The notes under the pieces are model-generated. The model was not told where the DNA came from and ran no database searches. It saw nothing but the letters and a program-made list of their open reading frames with translations. DNA of 64,000 nt from Begonia masoniana (taxonomy: Eukaryota; Streptophyta; Magnoliopsida; Cucurbitales; Begoniaceae). A program made the translations under genes and the position numbers. The stretch lies in NCBI GenBank assembly GCA_022432975.1, contig CM039512.1, positions 43,871,124 through 43,935,123 on the forward strand, read 5' to 3'. Below are positions 1 through 10,457 of the stretch, piece after piece (within the stretch, counting starts at the first letter, position 1; each line of letters starts with the position of its first letter).

Positions 1-1872
1 AGGGAGAAAATCTGCATCACACGGCTCAGAGGAATGCTGAGGAGGTGGAGACCGGGCAGGTTGAAGAGCTGCAATTTGAGACTGAAGAGACTGGAGGGTC
101 CGAGTAAAAAGTGTATGGTTTAGAGTCATGGTTTGACCCAGTTTAGCTAATTCCACACCAACATCCAGTTTGAGCTGTTTGATCTTCTCATCCATCGTGA
201 GGCCCAAGTCCAATGCAAGCTGGGCTAGCTTACTATCAATAGAAGTTTCAATCTGAGTGGGAAGTGAGCTAAAGGCTGTCCCGAGACTATCAATGCCGGA
301 CTGCATTAGATTGAACTGCTCTTCAGTCATGACGAAGCGTCTCTGATATGTTTTTGGGGTGGCAGAAAGGGTTGGCGGAGTTGGAACAGATGGTTGGACG
401 GGAGGAGGCAAGGAAGGAACCAAAACAGATGGTAGAGGGGCAGAGGGAAAAACAGGAGATATAGGGGCATGGGCAGTCTCATCTTCATCATCCGGATCAG
501 ACTCCTCTGCTAGGATAAGTTTTCGTTTCCCCCTTTGAACAACCGCTGCCGGAGCAGTTTCCATATTGGCTGCAGGCAGAGGATGCACAATTGAGGCAGG
601 TGGAGACAGAGTGGGTAATGTGGATTGAACTGGAGGGCCATGTTTTATGATAGAAGAAATTGCTCGAAACACCGGAGAGATGGAGGGAAGAGCAGGTTGA
701 GAAGGCAGTAGGAGAGAAGGTGGAGGGGAAGTAGGAGAAGGAATGCTAGGTGCAGAAGGAGCAGAAATAGCCTCAAAGGGATGTGCTGAAGCTAATGAAA
801 CAGGTTGTCTAGGCCTTGGAGGAGGGGGCAGTACACGAGGTACTTTTGAAGAAGGAGGAGACTCAAAGAGAGCAGGAATCTCGGAATCACCAGCACCCTC
901 TTGAATGGAGGACTCATCAACCAATTCAAGTTTCCTTTTCCCTTTTCTGGTTGCGGCTGCCTGAGCTAACCTTTGCTGAGATTGATCCAGATAGAATTCT
1001 CCTTGTCTGTTTTTCTTAATCCTCATTCTGTTCAGAGTAGCCTTGGAGTAATAGTTACCATTTTTGAGACTGGTGAGCTCAGCGTCTTCAGGAAAGCAGA
1101 TATCATGCTTCTGAAAGATTTTCATCAGAAGCAGGTTGTAGGGAAGAGAAGGAGCTCTGGAGGTGATAGCCTGAATCTTCCTTCTCAGGATCAAGAATCC
1201 AACATCGAAAGGGGTTTTCTGGTATAAGCTCATTAGGATAAAGACCTCCATAGTACTTACTTCATCATAATGACCCCCTTTAGGAAGGATGTTGTACCCG
1301 ATCATCTGATGAAAAAGCTTGGCCCTTATGTTCAAGTCCTTGCTCTTTAAAACGTGGGGAGTGATGTTTGGGTCAAGAGCTATGGATTTCAACAGAAGAC
1401 GACCATCTTCTGTATCAAAAGAAGGGGACTCCTGCCCTGAGGTATAGAATTTGGGACAACCATCTAAGTGAGGGCTTTCCAGAATCTCATTTATCGAAGA
1501 GGAGGTAAGAGTTATGTACTTTCCGTATACATAACTTTTGATTATAGATAAATCAGGAGAAAAACTCATGTTGATATAAAACATTCTAATGGCTTCTGCG
1601 TAATAGAAAGATTCCACAAAGAATAAGCCTAGAAGTCCTATGTCATTCAAAGGCTCAATGAGATTCAAACCAACTAACTCATCAGCCATAATTCCTCTAC
1701 TAGGAATCGATTTCTTATATTGAAATTCTTCATGATACCTTATTTCGGCTGCCTGAGTGAGGAAAAAGTACGATGGCCAGCTTATCGAACGAGGGATCAC
1801 TCGAGGAGGACGAGCAGTGGATTTGGCTTTCATAGCAGCGGGTGCCTTCCCAGTTCTAGAAGAAGATTCCAT
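1..1872 (-). CDS. Third ORF of the copia element: plant-transposon-protein/envelope-like product, partial
   Basis: I read this frame in full: it is open from an ATG at 1872-1870 to base 1, at least 624 codons without a stop. Residues about 20-280 look like the family annotated in plants as putative plant transposon protein (Transposase_32 type), with hallmarks such as RAKLFHQMIGYNILP followed by an EVSTMEVFILMSL stretch. Residues about 330-510 are proline- and serine-rich with short KRK clusters. From residue about 514 (MTEEQFNLMQ) the sequence is heptad-like and probably a coiled coil. I see no convincing membrane segment. It lies in sense orientation 315 bp downstream of pol, where SIRE-type elements carry an envelope-like ORF that also has proline-rich and coiled-coil parts. 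Function is unknown. The retained frame contrasts with the broken gag-pol. Confidence 0.8.
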   Translation of the reverse strand, partial: MESSSRTGKAPAAMKAKSTARPPRVIPRSISWPSYFFLTQAAEIRYHEEFQYKKSIPSRGIMADELVGLNLIEPLNDIGLLGLFFVESFYYAEAIRMFYINMSFSPDLSIIKSYVYGKYITLTSSSINEILESPHLDGCPKFYTSGQESPSFDTEDGRLLLKSIALDPNITPHVLKSKDLNIRAKLFHQMIGYNILPKGGHYDEVSTMEVFILMSLYQKTPFDVGFLILRRKIQAITSRAPSLPYNLLLMKIFQKHDICFPEDAELTSLKNGNYYSKATLNRMRIKKNRQGEFYLDQSQQRLAQAAATRKGKRKLELVDESSIQEGAGDSEIPALFESPPSSKVPRVLPPPPRPRQPVSLASAHPFEAISAPSAPSIPSPTSPPPSLLLPSQPALPSISPVFRAISSIIKHGPPVQSTLPTLSPPASIVHPLPAANMETAPAAVVQRGKRKLILAEESDPDDEDETAHAPISPVFPSAPLPSVLVPSLPPPVQPSVPTPPTLSATPKTYQRRFVMTEEQFNLMQSGIDSLGTAFSSLPTQIETSIDSKLAQLALDLGLTMDEKIKQLKLDVGVELAKLGQTMTLNHTLFTRTLQSLQSQIAALQPARSPPPQHSSEPCDADFLP

Positions 1873-2186
1873 AGAACGGATTGAAGAAGTTTGCTGAGAG
1901 AGAATCTGTAAGAAGGGTAGGGTTTTGGAAAGACGAACTACGTCTGTCAGAGCAAGATGAAAGAGCGCGAAAGATGAAGCGTCTTTGTAAGAAGAGAAAT
2001 TTAAATAAGTTAGGGCATCGCCCGATAGAAAGAGACAAACGTGGAAGTCGGATAGAACTTGATAGAGCACACGTGTCATCAGATAAGAGAATATATCATC
2101 CGATAAGTGAATAGTACATATCCACCGGTGAATAGTAAAGGAACCGGATGATGTGAATAGCCAAAGCAGAAACAGAGATAATAAGC
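1873..2186 (-). other. Spacer between copia pol and the third ORF
   Basis: This 314-bp non-coding stretch separates the RNase H stop from the ATG of the third ORF. It contains several CGGATGAT/ATCCGATAAG words and two CCGGTGAATAG copies that echo words in the element's LTR. I see no clear splice acceptor or polypurine tract that would explain how the downstream ORF is expressed. Confidence 0.5.
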
Positions 2187-5100
2187 TTATCTTTTCTCAT
2201 ACTTGAGAAGACCTAATCTGATTCTAATACCACAGAAGGTTTTCTCATCTAAAGGCTTTGTGAAGATGTCTGCTAATTGATCTTCGAAATTGACAAACTC
2301 TAAAGATATGTCACCTCTTTGAACATGATCACGAATGAAGTGAAATCTGACATCTATGTGTTTTGTTCTAGAATGTTGAATAGGATTTTTAGAAATGTTT
2401 ATGGCACTGGTGTTATCAACACCGAATAGGAATCCTATCATAAAACAGATTGAAATCTTCCAAAGTCTGTTTCATCCATAACATTTGTGCACAACAACTG
2501 CCAGCAGCAATATATTCGCTTTCAGCAGTTGACAATGCAACAGAATTCTGCTTCTTAGAATACCAAGATACTAAAGATTCACCTAAGAATTGACAAGTGC
2601 CACTAGTGCTTTTTCTATCAATTAGACTACCAGCATAGTCAGAATCTGAATATCCAATTAGATCAAAGGAGGTACCCTTCGGATACCATAATCCTAAATC
2701 TTGAGTCCCACTTAGATATTTAAAAATTCTCTTGACAGCATTTAAGTGGGATTCCTTGGGAACAGCTTGAAACCTAGCACATAAACATACACTAAAGAGT
2801 ATATCTGGCCTCCTTGCAGTCAGATATAGCAGAGAGCCAATCATACCACGATATTTCTTAATATCAACACTTATTCCTTTTTCATCCTTGTCCAATTTAG
2901 TAGTGGTACTCATGGGAGTTTTAGAGGATTTGACAGAGTCTAACCCAAACTTCTTAAGGAGTTCCTTAATATACTTTTCTTGACAGAAGAAAATTCCATC
3001 AGAAGATTGACTAATCTGAAATCCTAAGAAAAACTTTAACTCCCCCATCATACTCATTTCAAATTCACTTTGCATGAGGGAGGAAAACTCATTGCACAAA
3101 CTGACATTTGTTGATCCAAAAATAATGTCATCGACATAGATTTGAACTAACAAGATGTCTGCATCCTTTTGCATGGTAAATAGAGTTGAATCAGAATTAC
3201 CCTTTTTGAAATTTCTTTCTTCAAGGAATATCTTCAACCTATCATACCAAGCTCTAGGAGCCTGCTTAAGACCATAGAGAGCTTTCCTAAGTTTAAACAC
3301 ATGATCGGGTTTATCAAAGGATTCAAATCCTAAGGGCTGCTCAACATAAACTTCTTCCAAAATAAATCCATTTAAAAAGGAACTCTTTACATCCATTTGA
3401 AAGAGTGTGAAGTTCTTGTAGCAGGCAAAAGCTAAAAGCATTCTAATAGATTCCAAACGTGCTACAGGGGCAAAAGATTCCTCAAAATCAATACCTTCTT
3501 CCTGAGAGTATCCCTTAGCAACTAATCTAGCCTTATTTCTGACAACAATCTCATTCTCATCCAATTTATTTTTAAAGATCCACTTAGTACCAATAATGGG
3601 ATAATCCTTTGGCCGTGGAACAAGTTCCCATACATTGCTCCTTTCAAATTGATTTAGCTCCTCTTGCATAGCTAAAATCCAATTTTCATCATTCTCGGCC
3701 TCCTCAAATTTCTTAGGCTCTATTTGAGAGATAAATGCCACATTGGCACAGAGATTCCTAAGAGAGACTCTAGTCTTAACACCTAATGATGGATCACCTA
3801 AGACTTCATCTATTGGGTGGTTTCTGACAAATTTCCAATCTCTAGGAAGAGTAGGATTTTCATCCTTGACAGGAACAATATCTAGAGAAGTAGGAGAAGG
3901 ATCTAGAGATTTTTCTACTTGGGAAGGATCTCTAGACTTTTCTAAGGAAAGGGAATCCAGTTGATTTTCCAAGGTATCATCCTCATCCACATTGATTAAT
4001 GGCTGAGGAGTCTCATCAAAATTGACATGAACAGATTCCTCTACAACTAGAGTTCTCCTATTGAAAACTCTATAAGCTTTACTGGACAGAGAATAACCAA
4101 GAAAAATTCCAATATCAGAATTGGAATCGAATTTTCCTAAGTTATCCTTAGTATTTAGAATAAAGCACTTACTACCAAAGGCTATAAAATACTTAACAGA
4201 AGGAGTTTTTTCATTCCAAAGCTCATAGGGAGTTTTCTCAAGAATAGGTCTTATGGAGACCCGATTGAGAACATAGCAAGCTGTAGCAACAGCTTCAGCC
4301 CTAGCTCCTGGAGAGATCTATTCTTCCTCTCAACAACACCATTTTGCTGAGGAGTCCTAGGAGAAGAGAAATTGTGCTCAATTCCATTTTTGAGACACAA
4401 GAGTTCAAATCTCTCATTTTCAAATTCTCCACCATGATCACTACGAATAGCAACAATGGTGAGTCCCTTTTCATTTTGAACTCTTTTCCTAAAGCTAGAA
4501 AAGGTTTCAAAAGTCTCATCCTTAGACTTCAGAAAGTATACCCAGGTGAATCTAGAAAAGTCATCAACAATAACAAAGGCATAGAATTTGCCACCTAGGC
4601 TGGCTATATTGGAAGGACCGAAGAAGTCCATGTGAAGGAGTTGGAGTGGCTTAGAAGTAGAAATTGAATTCTTAGAAGCAAAAGAGCTTTTGATCTGCTT
4701 GCCCATTTGACAAGCTTCACAGACTTTATCATTTTCAAAGGATATCTTAGGAATCCCTCTAACTAAATTACCCTTAGTAATCTTAGCTAAGGTATCCATT
4801 CCTACATGTCCTAATCTCCTATGCCAAATCCAAGAATCATGAGAAGAATTAACAGCAAAATATTTTTCATCAATATGCTCAATAACATCCATGTCAATAA
4901 TATATATGTTTTCTTTCCTATACCCAGTGAACAGAGTTTTATCATTCGATGCATCCTTAATAATACATGAGTTTGATTTAAAAATCACCTCATAACCTTT
5001 ATCACATAACTGGCTAATACTAAGCAGATTATGCTTTAATCCCTCAACTAAAAGCACATTTTCAATAGTAGGATTAAAACTGTTACCTATATTGCCGATG

Positions 5101-5264
5101 CCAATAATTTTGCCCTTTTGGTTTCCACCAAAAGTGACACTTCCTTTCTTTTTGTTGACCGCAGCAAACATGGTTGAGTCTCCTGTCATATACCTCGAAC
5201 ATCCACTGTCGAGGTACCACTGGTTCTTTCCAGGAGAGCACTCAACCTGCAAAACAGAAATCAA
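2187..5264 (-). pseudogene. pol: Copia pol (protease-integrase-RT-RNase H), frameshifted
   Basis: Reading 5264 to 2187, the aspartic protease has its DSG core (WYLDSGCS). The integrase has the HHCC-type zinc motif and catalytic D..D..E, ending near [13 protein letters not shown]. The RT has [10 protein letters not shown] and IYVDD, and the RNase H has SDSDYAG and ALSTAESEY. Two lesions are visible. Near 4310, after the LQE of the integrase, roughly 16 codons are missing and the frame changes, leaving a stop at 4251; the downstream frame stays open from there to 2416. Near 2425 one extra base creates a stop just before the conserved DNTSAI block of RNase H. Pol is offset by one base from gag around 5261-5264. 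This is a decayed coding copy, not a functional gene. Confidence 0.92.
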
Positions 5265-6836
5265 TTGGTCTTCTTAGGTACCCAAATCTTTTGGGTCCTA
5301 GTGTTAGGCCTGGTTCCCTTAGGAACCCATTGTAATTTACTGCCAGATTTCATATTGTTTGATTTTAATGGACACTCAAAGGATTTATGTCCTACTTCAT
5401 TACACCTATGACAAGTAGACGGTTTGACAAAGAAGTTCTTAAAAACTTTTCTTTTGTTGAACTTATCATAACCTAGACCTGCTTTATCATGAGTAGCTCT
5501 ATGGTTCCCTATTAGCAATGTTAAATTCTTGCTACCATTTGAGAACCACAAAACAAGTTTATTCAAAGACTCATTTTTCTTCTTAAGTTCAGTAATTTCC
5601 TTCTCATGCAAGTCTATTTCTTTCACATGCTTTTCTGACAACCCTGCATTTTCCTTTTTCAGCATGTTATACTTAGACTTAAGCATGCCAAATTGTTTAA
5701 CCAAGTCATTAAAGGCATCAATTAGTTCACCTTCTTCATTATCACTATCGCTATCACTTAAAATACTTGAAGAAGTACTAACCTTTTCCTCGTGTGCCAT
5801 GAAGCACAGATTTGCAACTTCCTCATCTTCTGAGGAGGAGGTGTCACTTTCACTGTCATCCCAAGTGGCCTTCATAGCCTTCTTCTTAAATTTCTTGGGA
5901 TACTTCTTTGTCTGTGGACAATCTGCCTTCATGTGGCTAGGCTTTCCACATCCAAAGTAAGTGATTTCTTTTTCCTTGTTAGATTTCTCACCCTTTGGAA
6001 ATCTTCTTCCTTGCATTCTTTTTCTTTGGAGGAATTTGCTGAACCTCCTTGTAATGAGGGCTATATCCTCATCATCTTCTTCTACATCTTCCTCAAATTC
6101 TTCGTTTTTGCTTGAAGAGGCTTTCAGAGCAATATCCTTCTTTTTGTTGATCTCCTTTTCTTTAAGATCTTCCTTATCATTGGCCCTCATGGTCATCTCA
6201 TAAGTCATCAGAGAGCCAATGAGCTCTTCCAGCTTGAGAACCTTTAGATCCCGAGCCTCTTGTATTGTTGTCACCTTTGGTTGCCAGGCTCTAGGTAGGC
6301 ACCTCAAGATTTTTCTCACCTGTTCTTCACCTGAGTAGATCTTACCGAGAGCTTTTAAACCATTAGTAATGTTAGTGAACCGAGTAAACATAGATGAAAT
6401 AGACTCATCCTTTAACATAGGTAAAAAGTTCATACTCATGTACTAACATATTTAATTTGCTCTCTTTTACCTGATTAGTGCCCTCGTGTGTGACCTCTAA
6501 TAAGTGCCAAATTTCTTGAGCACTTTCACACCCTTGTACTCTATTGAATTCATCTCTATTTAGAGCACAGTACAAGGTGTTTACTGCCTTAGCATTAAGG
6601 CTCAGATTTCTCTTATCGGACTCGGTTAACTCAGAGGAGTCCTTAGGGATACTTTTCCCATCTACAGTTTTCATGGCCTTAAAAGGACCATTCTCTATAA
6701 TGCACCAAGTCTCATAGTCTATTGCTTGAATGAATATTTTCATTCTAGCCTTCCAATAAACATAATCACTACCATCAAAGAATGGAGGTCTATTTGTTGG
6801 TTGACCTTCAATTTGTGTGGTGTTAATGAATGCCAT
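5261..6836 (-). pseudogene. gag: Copia gag with one frameshift
   Basis: The likely start is the ATG at 6836 (MAFINTTQIEG). The N-terminal part has the copia gag fold seen in plants (FFDGSDYVYWKARM, EIWHLLEVTHEG). A one-base frame break lies at about 6405-6425 inside the ELFT..MLKDES region. The C-terminal half is acidic and lysine-rich. It carries a good CCHC zinc knuckle (CHRCNEVGHKSFEC) and a second, earlier knuckle whose first cysteine appears replaced (YFGCGKPSHMKADC). It ends at 5261 with a short overlap onto the pol frame. Gag would form the virus-like particle and bind RNA; this copy is broken. Confidence 0.9.
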
Positions 6837-6891
6837 TGAAGAAAAGTATAACACAAAGTATTTAAACGGAGCTTAGACAATGATAAACCTC

Positions 6892-6903
6892 GCTTTGATA
6901 CCA
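6892..6903 (-). promoter_or_regulatory. Primer binding site of the copia element (tRNA-iMet type)
   Basis: The minus strand reads TGGTATCAAAGC, two bases inside the LTR edge at 6906. It matches the 3' end complement of plant initiator methionine tRNA (TGGTATCAGAGC) with one difference. It fixes element orientation and the LTR boundary. Confidence 0.9.
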
Positions 6904-6905
6904 AT

Positions 6906-8126
6906 TGTAGGATCGGTATTGTCTAAGAGGGGGGTGAATTAGACTTTTTAAAACTTAATTTGATAATCTCTATAAATTCTCACGTGGTTTGGTTAAATGC
7001 TAACAGCAGACAAACAAATAAAGTAAAGAGAGAGAGAGAGAGATTCGACACCAGTATTTTTACGTGGTTCGGCCAAACTGCCTACGTCCACGCTCCAAGG
7101 CTCACCCCTTGAACATCCTTACCCTTCTCCTCATGAGAATACACAGATCGGGATTCCGGGCTCCGATCAACTGTCTTTACAAATCTGGATTGAACTTCAC
7201 GGGCGTCAATCCACTGCCTTTACAAATGATTTGAGTTTGTAAATTTAAGTACAGACTACACTCTCACAGTAATTGAATCTCAAGTTAGGATTGAGAGATG
7301 TAGAGAAAATACAGAGTATTATCACTTTCGCAGCTTAGGGCTCAGAATTCAAATTCGCAAAAGTTAGTCCTTCGAGCTCTAACCTTAGCTTAAATACTCT
7401 GTCTGCAAATCGGCTTGACTTTAATGCATCTTATCCAATAATAGAAACTTTGTTACCGTTGGAGAGCTTTCGTACATTTTCAGGTAGCCGTTGCCAATTG
7501 TAGTTGTAAGTTGTCGTCGCCATAAATGTTCTGAAGTTAAAGCTTGAAAACGACGTCACTGTAGCTTCGCGGTTTATTTGAATTCTGGCGGAAGACAAAG
7601 CTCATTTGTAGTCTTGAACCGCCATCGGATGATGCAAGTGAAAAACATTGAACCGGCATCGGATGATGAAGCTGTAAAACGCTGTCGGATGATTAAATCT
7701 TAGACGTCCTCCGCCTTTGTCGTTTAGTGACCGGAAGAGGATTTGTTGAAGTCATCCGCCTTTGTCGTTTTGTAGCCGGAAGAGCAATTTGGTTTACTCA
7801 TCCGCCTTTGTCGTTTAGTGGCCGGAAGAGGATTTGTTGAAGTCATCCGCCTTTGTCGTTTAGCGATCGGATGAGGCCTTCTTCGAAGTCTTCCGCTTTT
7901 GTCGACTAGCGAGCGGTGGACATCGTCTTTGAATAACTTCTTCTTTAATTTTTATATTCACCGGTGGACTTCTCTTTTATTAATTATTTAATCAAAATCA
8001 CCGGTGGACTTCTCTTCAACTAGACCGGTGGACTTCTTTTCTCAGCCCTGTTTTATTATAACTCCTAGAACACTTAACCAAAATCATTAGAAAACTAAAA
8101 TACCTTTTTCAAGGGTATTTCCAACA
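6906..8126 (-). repeat. 5' LTR of the copia element
   Basis: The LTR is 1221 bp, beginning TGTTGG and ending CCTACA on the minus strand. It is bounded inside by the primer site. It contains an AG dinucleotide run near 7028-7044 and an internal tandem array at about 7706-7920. No partner LTR lies in the window, so identity and age cannot be measured. The outer flanking 5-mer is GATCT (8127-8131). Confidence 0.85.
7706..7920. repeat. Roughly 45-bp tandem repeat inside the copia LTR
   Basis: Four to five diverged units share the words TCATCCGCCTTTGTCGTTTAG and CCGGAAGAG, beginning near 7708, 7753, 7799, 7843 and 7889. The last unit is the most degraded. Just upstream (7620-7690) are three shorter repeats containing TCGGATGAT. 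Such arrays in the U3 part of an LTR can act as enhancers, but no function is shown here. Confidence 0.75.
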
Positions 8127-8244
8127 GATCTAACTCAAATGCATTTCATTAAATTCAATTAATAAACATAATCAAATTACAATATTAAACAGACAAATAC
8201 ATCATCAAAAATAAATTTAGACTTAATCACAATTTAAGTCAACA
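8127..8244. other. Unassigned AT-rich segment between the copia LTR and the gypsy relic
   Basis: About 120 bp that match neither the copia LTR nor recognisable gypsy coding sequence. It may be a remnant of the older gypsy element's 3' region or unrelated DNA joined by deletion. Confidence 0.4.
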
Positions 8245-8474
8245 ATGTCGGTATAAAAATCTGGCGGAAGAGTTGGGGAGGAGAGCGAATGGTTCCCAAT
8301 TGTCTTCTTTAATAATGAAACGTGAAAAACGGGATGGACACGAGCACCGTTTGGTAAAGCCAGCTTTTAAGCGACATAGCCGACTCGGGATAGAACTTTG
8401 AACGGACCAAAATATTTCGGAGCAAGTTTATGTGCCGGCCTGGTGGCAACCGATAAGGCTGGAGCTTGAGTTAA
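8245..8474 (-). pseudogene. Integrase C-terminal fragment of the older gypsy element
   Basis: Minus-strand translation, with stops and a frameshift, gives the conserved gypsy integrase tail: LAPKYFGPFKVL, then LALPNGARVHPVFHVSLLK. It continues the integrase that is cut off at 21072 (ending QPEDWV). The two halves are separated by the solo LTR insertion at 8475-21066 and rejoin once one GTTAA copy is removed. The chromodomain that normally follows is absent, so the element is also truncated at this end. Confidence 0.85.
8470..8474. repeat. Target-site duplication GTTAA, left copy
   Basis: GTTAA precedes the TGTAACGTCCC terminus and recurs at 21067-21071, directly after the GGGCGTTACA terminus. 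A 5-bp duplication is the size expected for LTR retrotransposon integration. Confidence 0.85.
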
Positions 8475-8767
8475 TGTAACGTCCCTAATTCTTTACCTTT
8501 AATTTTCTGTAAAATTTAAAATTTCTTTTATAACCTAAGTAAACCTCATAACATTGAGCGGAATTAGAATCATTAAAGTCAAATCATTAGAAGGCTATTT
8601 GAATAAAACGTTTTGAAACCTCAAATCGATTTAAAAAAACAATTAAACAACAATTAAAACATCGGCCATTTGAAACAACAGACCACTGAAAAAGGGGAGG
8701 GGCAGAAGGGGCAATTCAGCCCGAAAGGCCACAGGCGTTGGATCGCCTATCGATGGGCGATCGAGCG

Positions 8768-8785
8768 CCCCCCCCCCCCCCCCCC

Positions 8786-8831
<46 letters not shown>
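8768..8831. repeat. C18 homopolymer followed by an (AC)n microsatellite
   Basis: Eighteen cytosines (8768-8785) run directly into about 22 AC units (8787-8830). The tract lies in the left part of the solo LTR. It is prone to length error in sequencing and to replication slippage. Confidence 0.97.
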
Positions 8832-8832
<1 letters not shown>

Positions 8833-9369
8833 GCACACAACCGTTCGATCGGCTGTTAATCAGTCGATCGATTGGTTCACGTTCTGTAACGACCCCGGCC
8901 AGGAGCCGTCACGTGTTCATATTCTTTCATTAATCGTTTGCTTGACTTTTACTATTATTACATTCACTTACTATCTCTCAACAGACTTTCATATTTTACA
9001 TATACCCTTTTTTTTTCTAAACTGGTAATAGAGACGCAGAACCATTAAAGAAGACGAACCCTCTCGTGCCCGACTACCCACGCCTCGTCGGCTCAACTTT
9101 CACAGAGTCGAGCGACTAGACTCGGTCATTGGCTTCTTGACAATTTCGGGAAAAGAGGAGGTGCCCTCAAATTCTCTTAACATAATACCACTCGGGTTTG
9201 CATGGGTTGCATGCGTTGACAACCCTCAGAAATTTAGTCGTCCGGTCATCACGTGCATTACGCGTGACTCGCTTAACATCGCCTAAAAGGAGACATCTTC
9301 CGGTGGGCACGTGGGTCTCGCGTGCTAAATTAAAAACATCATCCGGTCGCTAATCGACAAAACACATTT

Positions 9370-9722
9370 TACATCTTCCGGTGACGTCAACCGGAAGACT
9401 AAACCATCAAACAATTCACCTTCGGCATCTGCCGATGACGTCAACCGGAAGACTAAACCATCAACAACTATTCTTTCGGCATCTGCCGATGACGTCAGCC
9501 GGAAGACTAAACTAACAAACAACTAACTCTCGGCATCTGCCGATGACGTCAACCGGAAGACTAAACCATCAAACAATTCACCTTCGGCATCTGCCGATGA
9601 CGTCAACCGGAAGACTAAACCATCAACAACTATTCTTTCGGCATCTGCCGATGACGTCAGCCGGAAGACTAAACCAACAAACAACTAACTCTCGGCATCT
9701 GCCGATGACGTCAACCGGAAGA
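9370..9722. repeat. 54-bp tandem array in the 3' LTR, seven TGACGTCA sites
   Basis: The palindrome TGACGTCA occurs at 9382, 9436, 9490, 9544, 9598, 9652 and 9706, always 54 bp apart. Each unit also holds CCGGAAGACTAAACCATCAA and the inverted repeat CGGCATCTGCCG, and two unit variants are interspersed. TGACGTCA is the classic bZIP (TGA/CREB-type) core site, so an enhancer-like role is plausible but inferred. The unit length is divisible by three, which explains long spurious ORFs on both strands. Confidence 0.92.
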
Positions 9723-10255
9723 TTTCCTCATCCAGCTTCCGTCCTACGGTAGAGAACACTAAATCATCAAGGACTCCTTCCAACTGGAAGAAAACACAAC
9801 TCATCCAAATGCATATAACGGAAGACTTATGCAACAGATCATTTATAATCTATATAATCATTCCCTGACTCAGTGATCCACTAGACAGTTTCAAAGCTCA
9901 ACGTTTTAAAATAATCTCATCCTACTTAAACTACTCATATCCTTTAACATACTGTAACATAAGAGTCTTAACCAGGGGTCATAAGTCGCCTCTCCAGTCC
10001 CGCACTGTCACCTTGAGCATCCTCCAGCAACCAGCCTTAAGCATCCTCTTTGAACATAACATCCTCACCTGAACCTTCTTCACATACACCATAAGGTTTA
10101 ACTATAAGCCTAATGCTTAGTAAGGAATGCATGCTGACAGATATACATGAGTACACAATTTAAAGAGACATAATTCATAAACCATTCCTCATTCATGTTC
10201 ATCTTTATCATTTACATAACATGTATTAAGGCAGGGAACGAGGGAGGAAGACAGG

Positions 10256-10457
10256 GGTACATAGTCATTTGCCTATCGCGGCAGTCGTACATAATCATTT
10301 GCCTATCGCGGCAATCATGATACATCACTCGGCCTCCCCAGTGGGAGAATTCGCGAGCCATACATATCATTACTCGGCCTCTACCAGTGGGAGATTTCGC
10401 GAGTCATACATATCATTAACTCGGCCTCCACCAGTGGGAGAATTCGCGAGTCATACA
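10256..10457. repeat. Two short tandem repeats in the 3' LTR
   Basis: Two copies of a 30-bp unit (CATTTGCCTATCGCGGCA, near 10267 and 10297) are followed by three copies of a roughly 46-bp unit carrying ACTCGGCCTC and GGGAGAATTCGCGAG. The same block recurs in the other LTR at 17508-17700. The apparent 63-codon ORF through it is a repeat artefact. Confidence 0.85.

Larger units (their letters stand above)
1..8126 (-). mobile_element. SIRE/Maximus-like Ty1-copia retrotransposon, 3' end outside the window
   Basis: On the minus strand the order is LTR (8126-6906), tRNA-iMet-type primer site, gag, protease, integrase, reverse transcriptase, RNase H, and a further long ORF that leaves the window at base 1. 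Integrase before reverse transcriptase defines Ty1-copia. The 1.2-kb LTR starting TGTTGGAAATA, the iMet primer site and the extra ORF after pol are features of the SIRE/Maximus lineage. Gag and pol carry frameshifts, so this copy cannot make its full polyprotein. The 3' LTR and target-site duplication partner are not in the window. The LTR outer edge at 8126/8127 abuts unassigned AT-rich DNA. Confidence 0.9.

Noticed and set aside
8643..9028. ORFs coding for poly-Cys/Val or poly-His/Thr and poly-Pro
   Set aside because: Translation of the C18 and AC microsatellite, not genes.
9370..9722. Regular 54-bp repeats considered as a CRISPR array
   Set aside because: Units are contiguous with no unique spacers, and the host is a plant.
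9325..9752. ORFs of 65-69 codons on both strands in the 3' LTR
   Set aside because: They arise from the 54-bp repeat, whose length is a multiple of three; no domain, and they lie inside an LTR.
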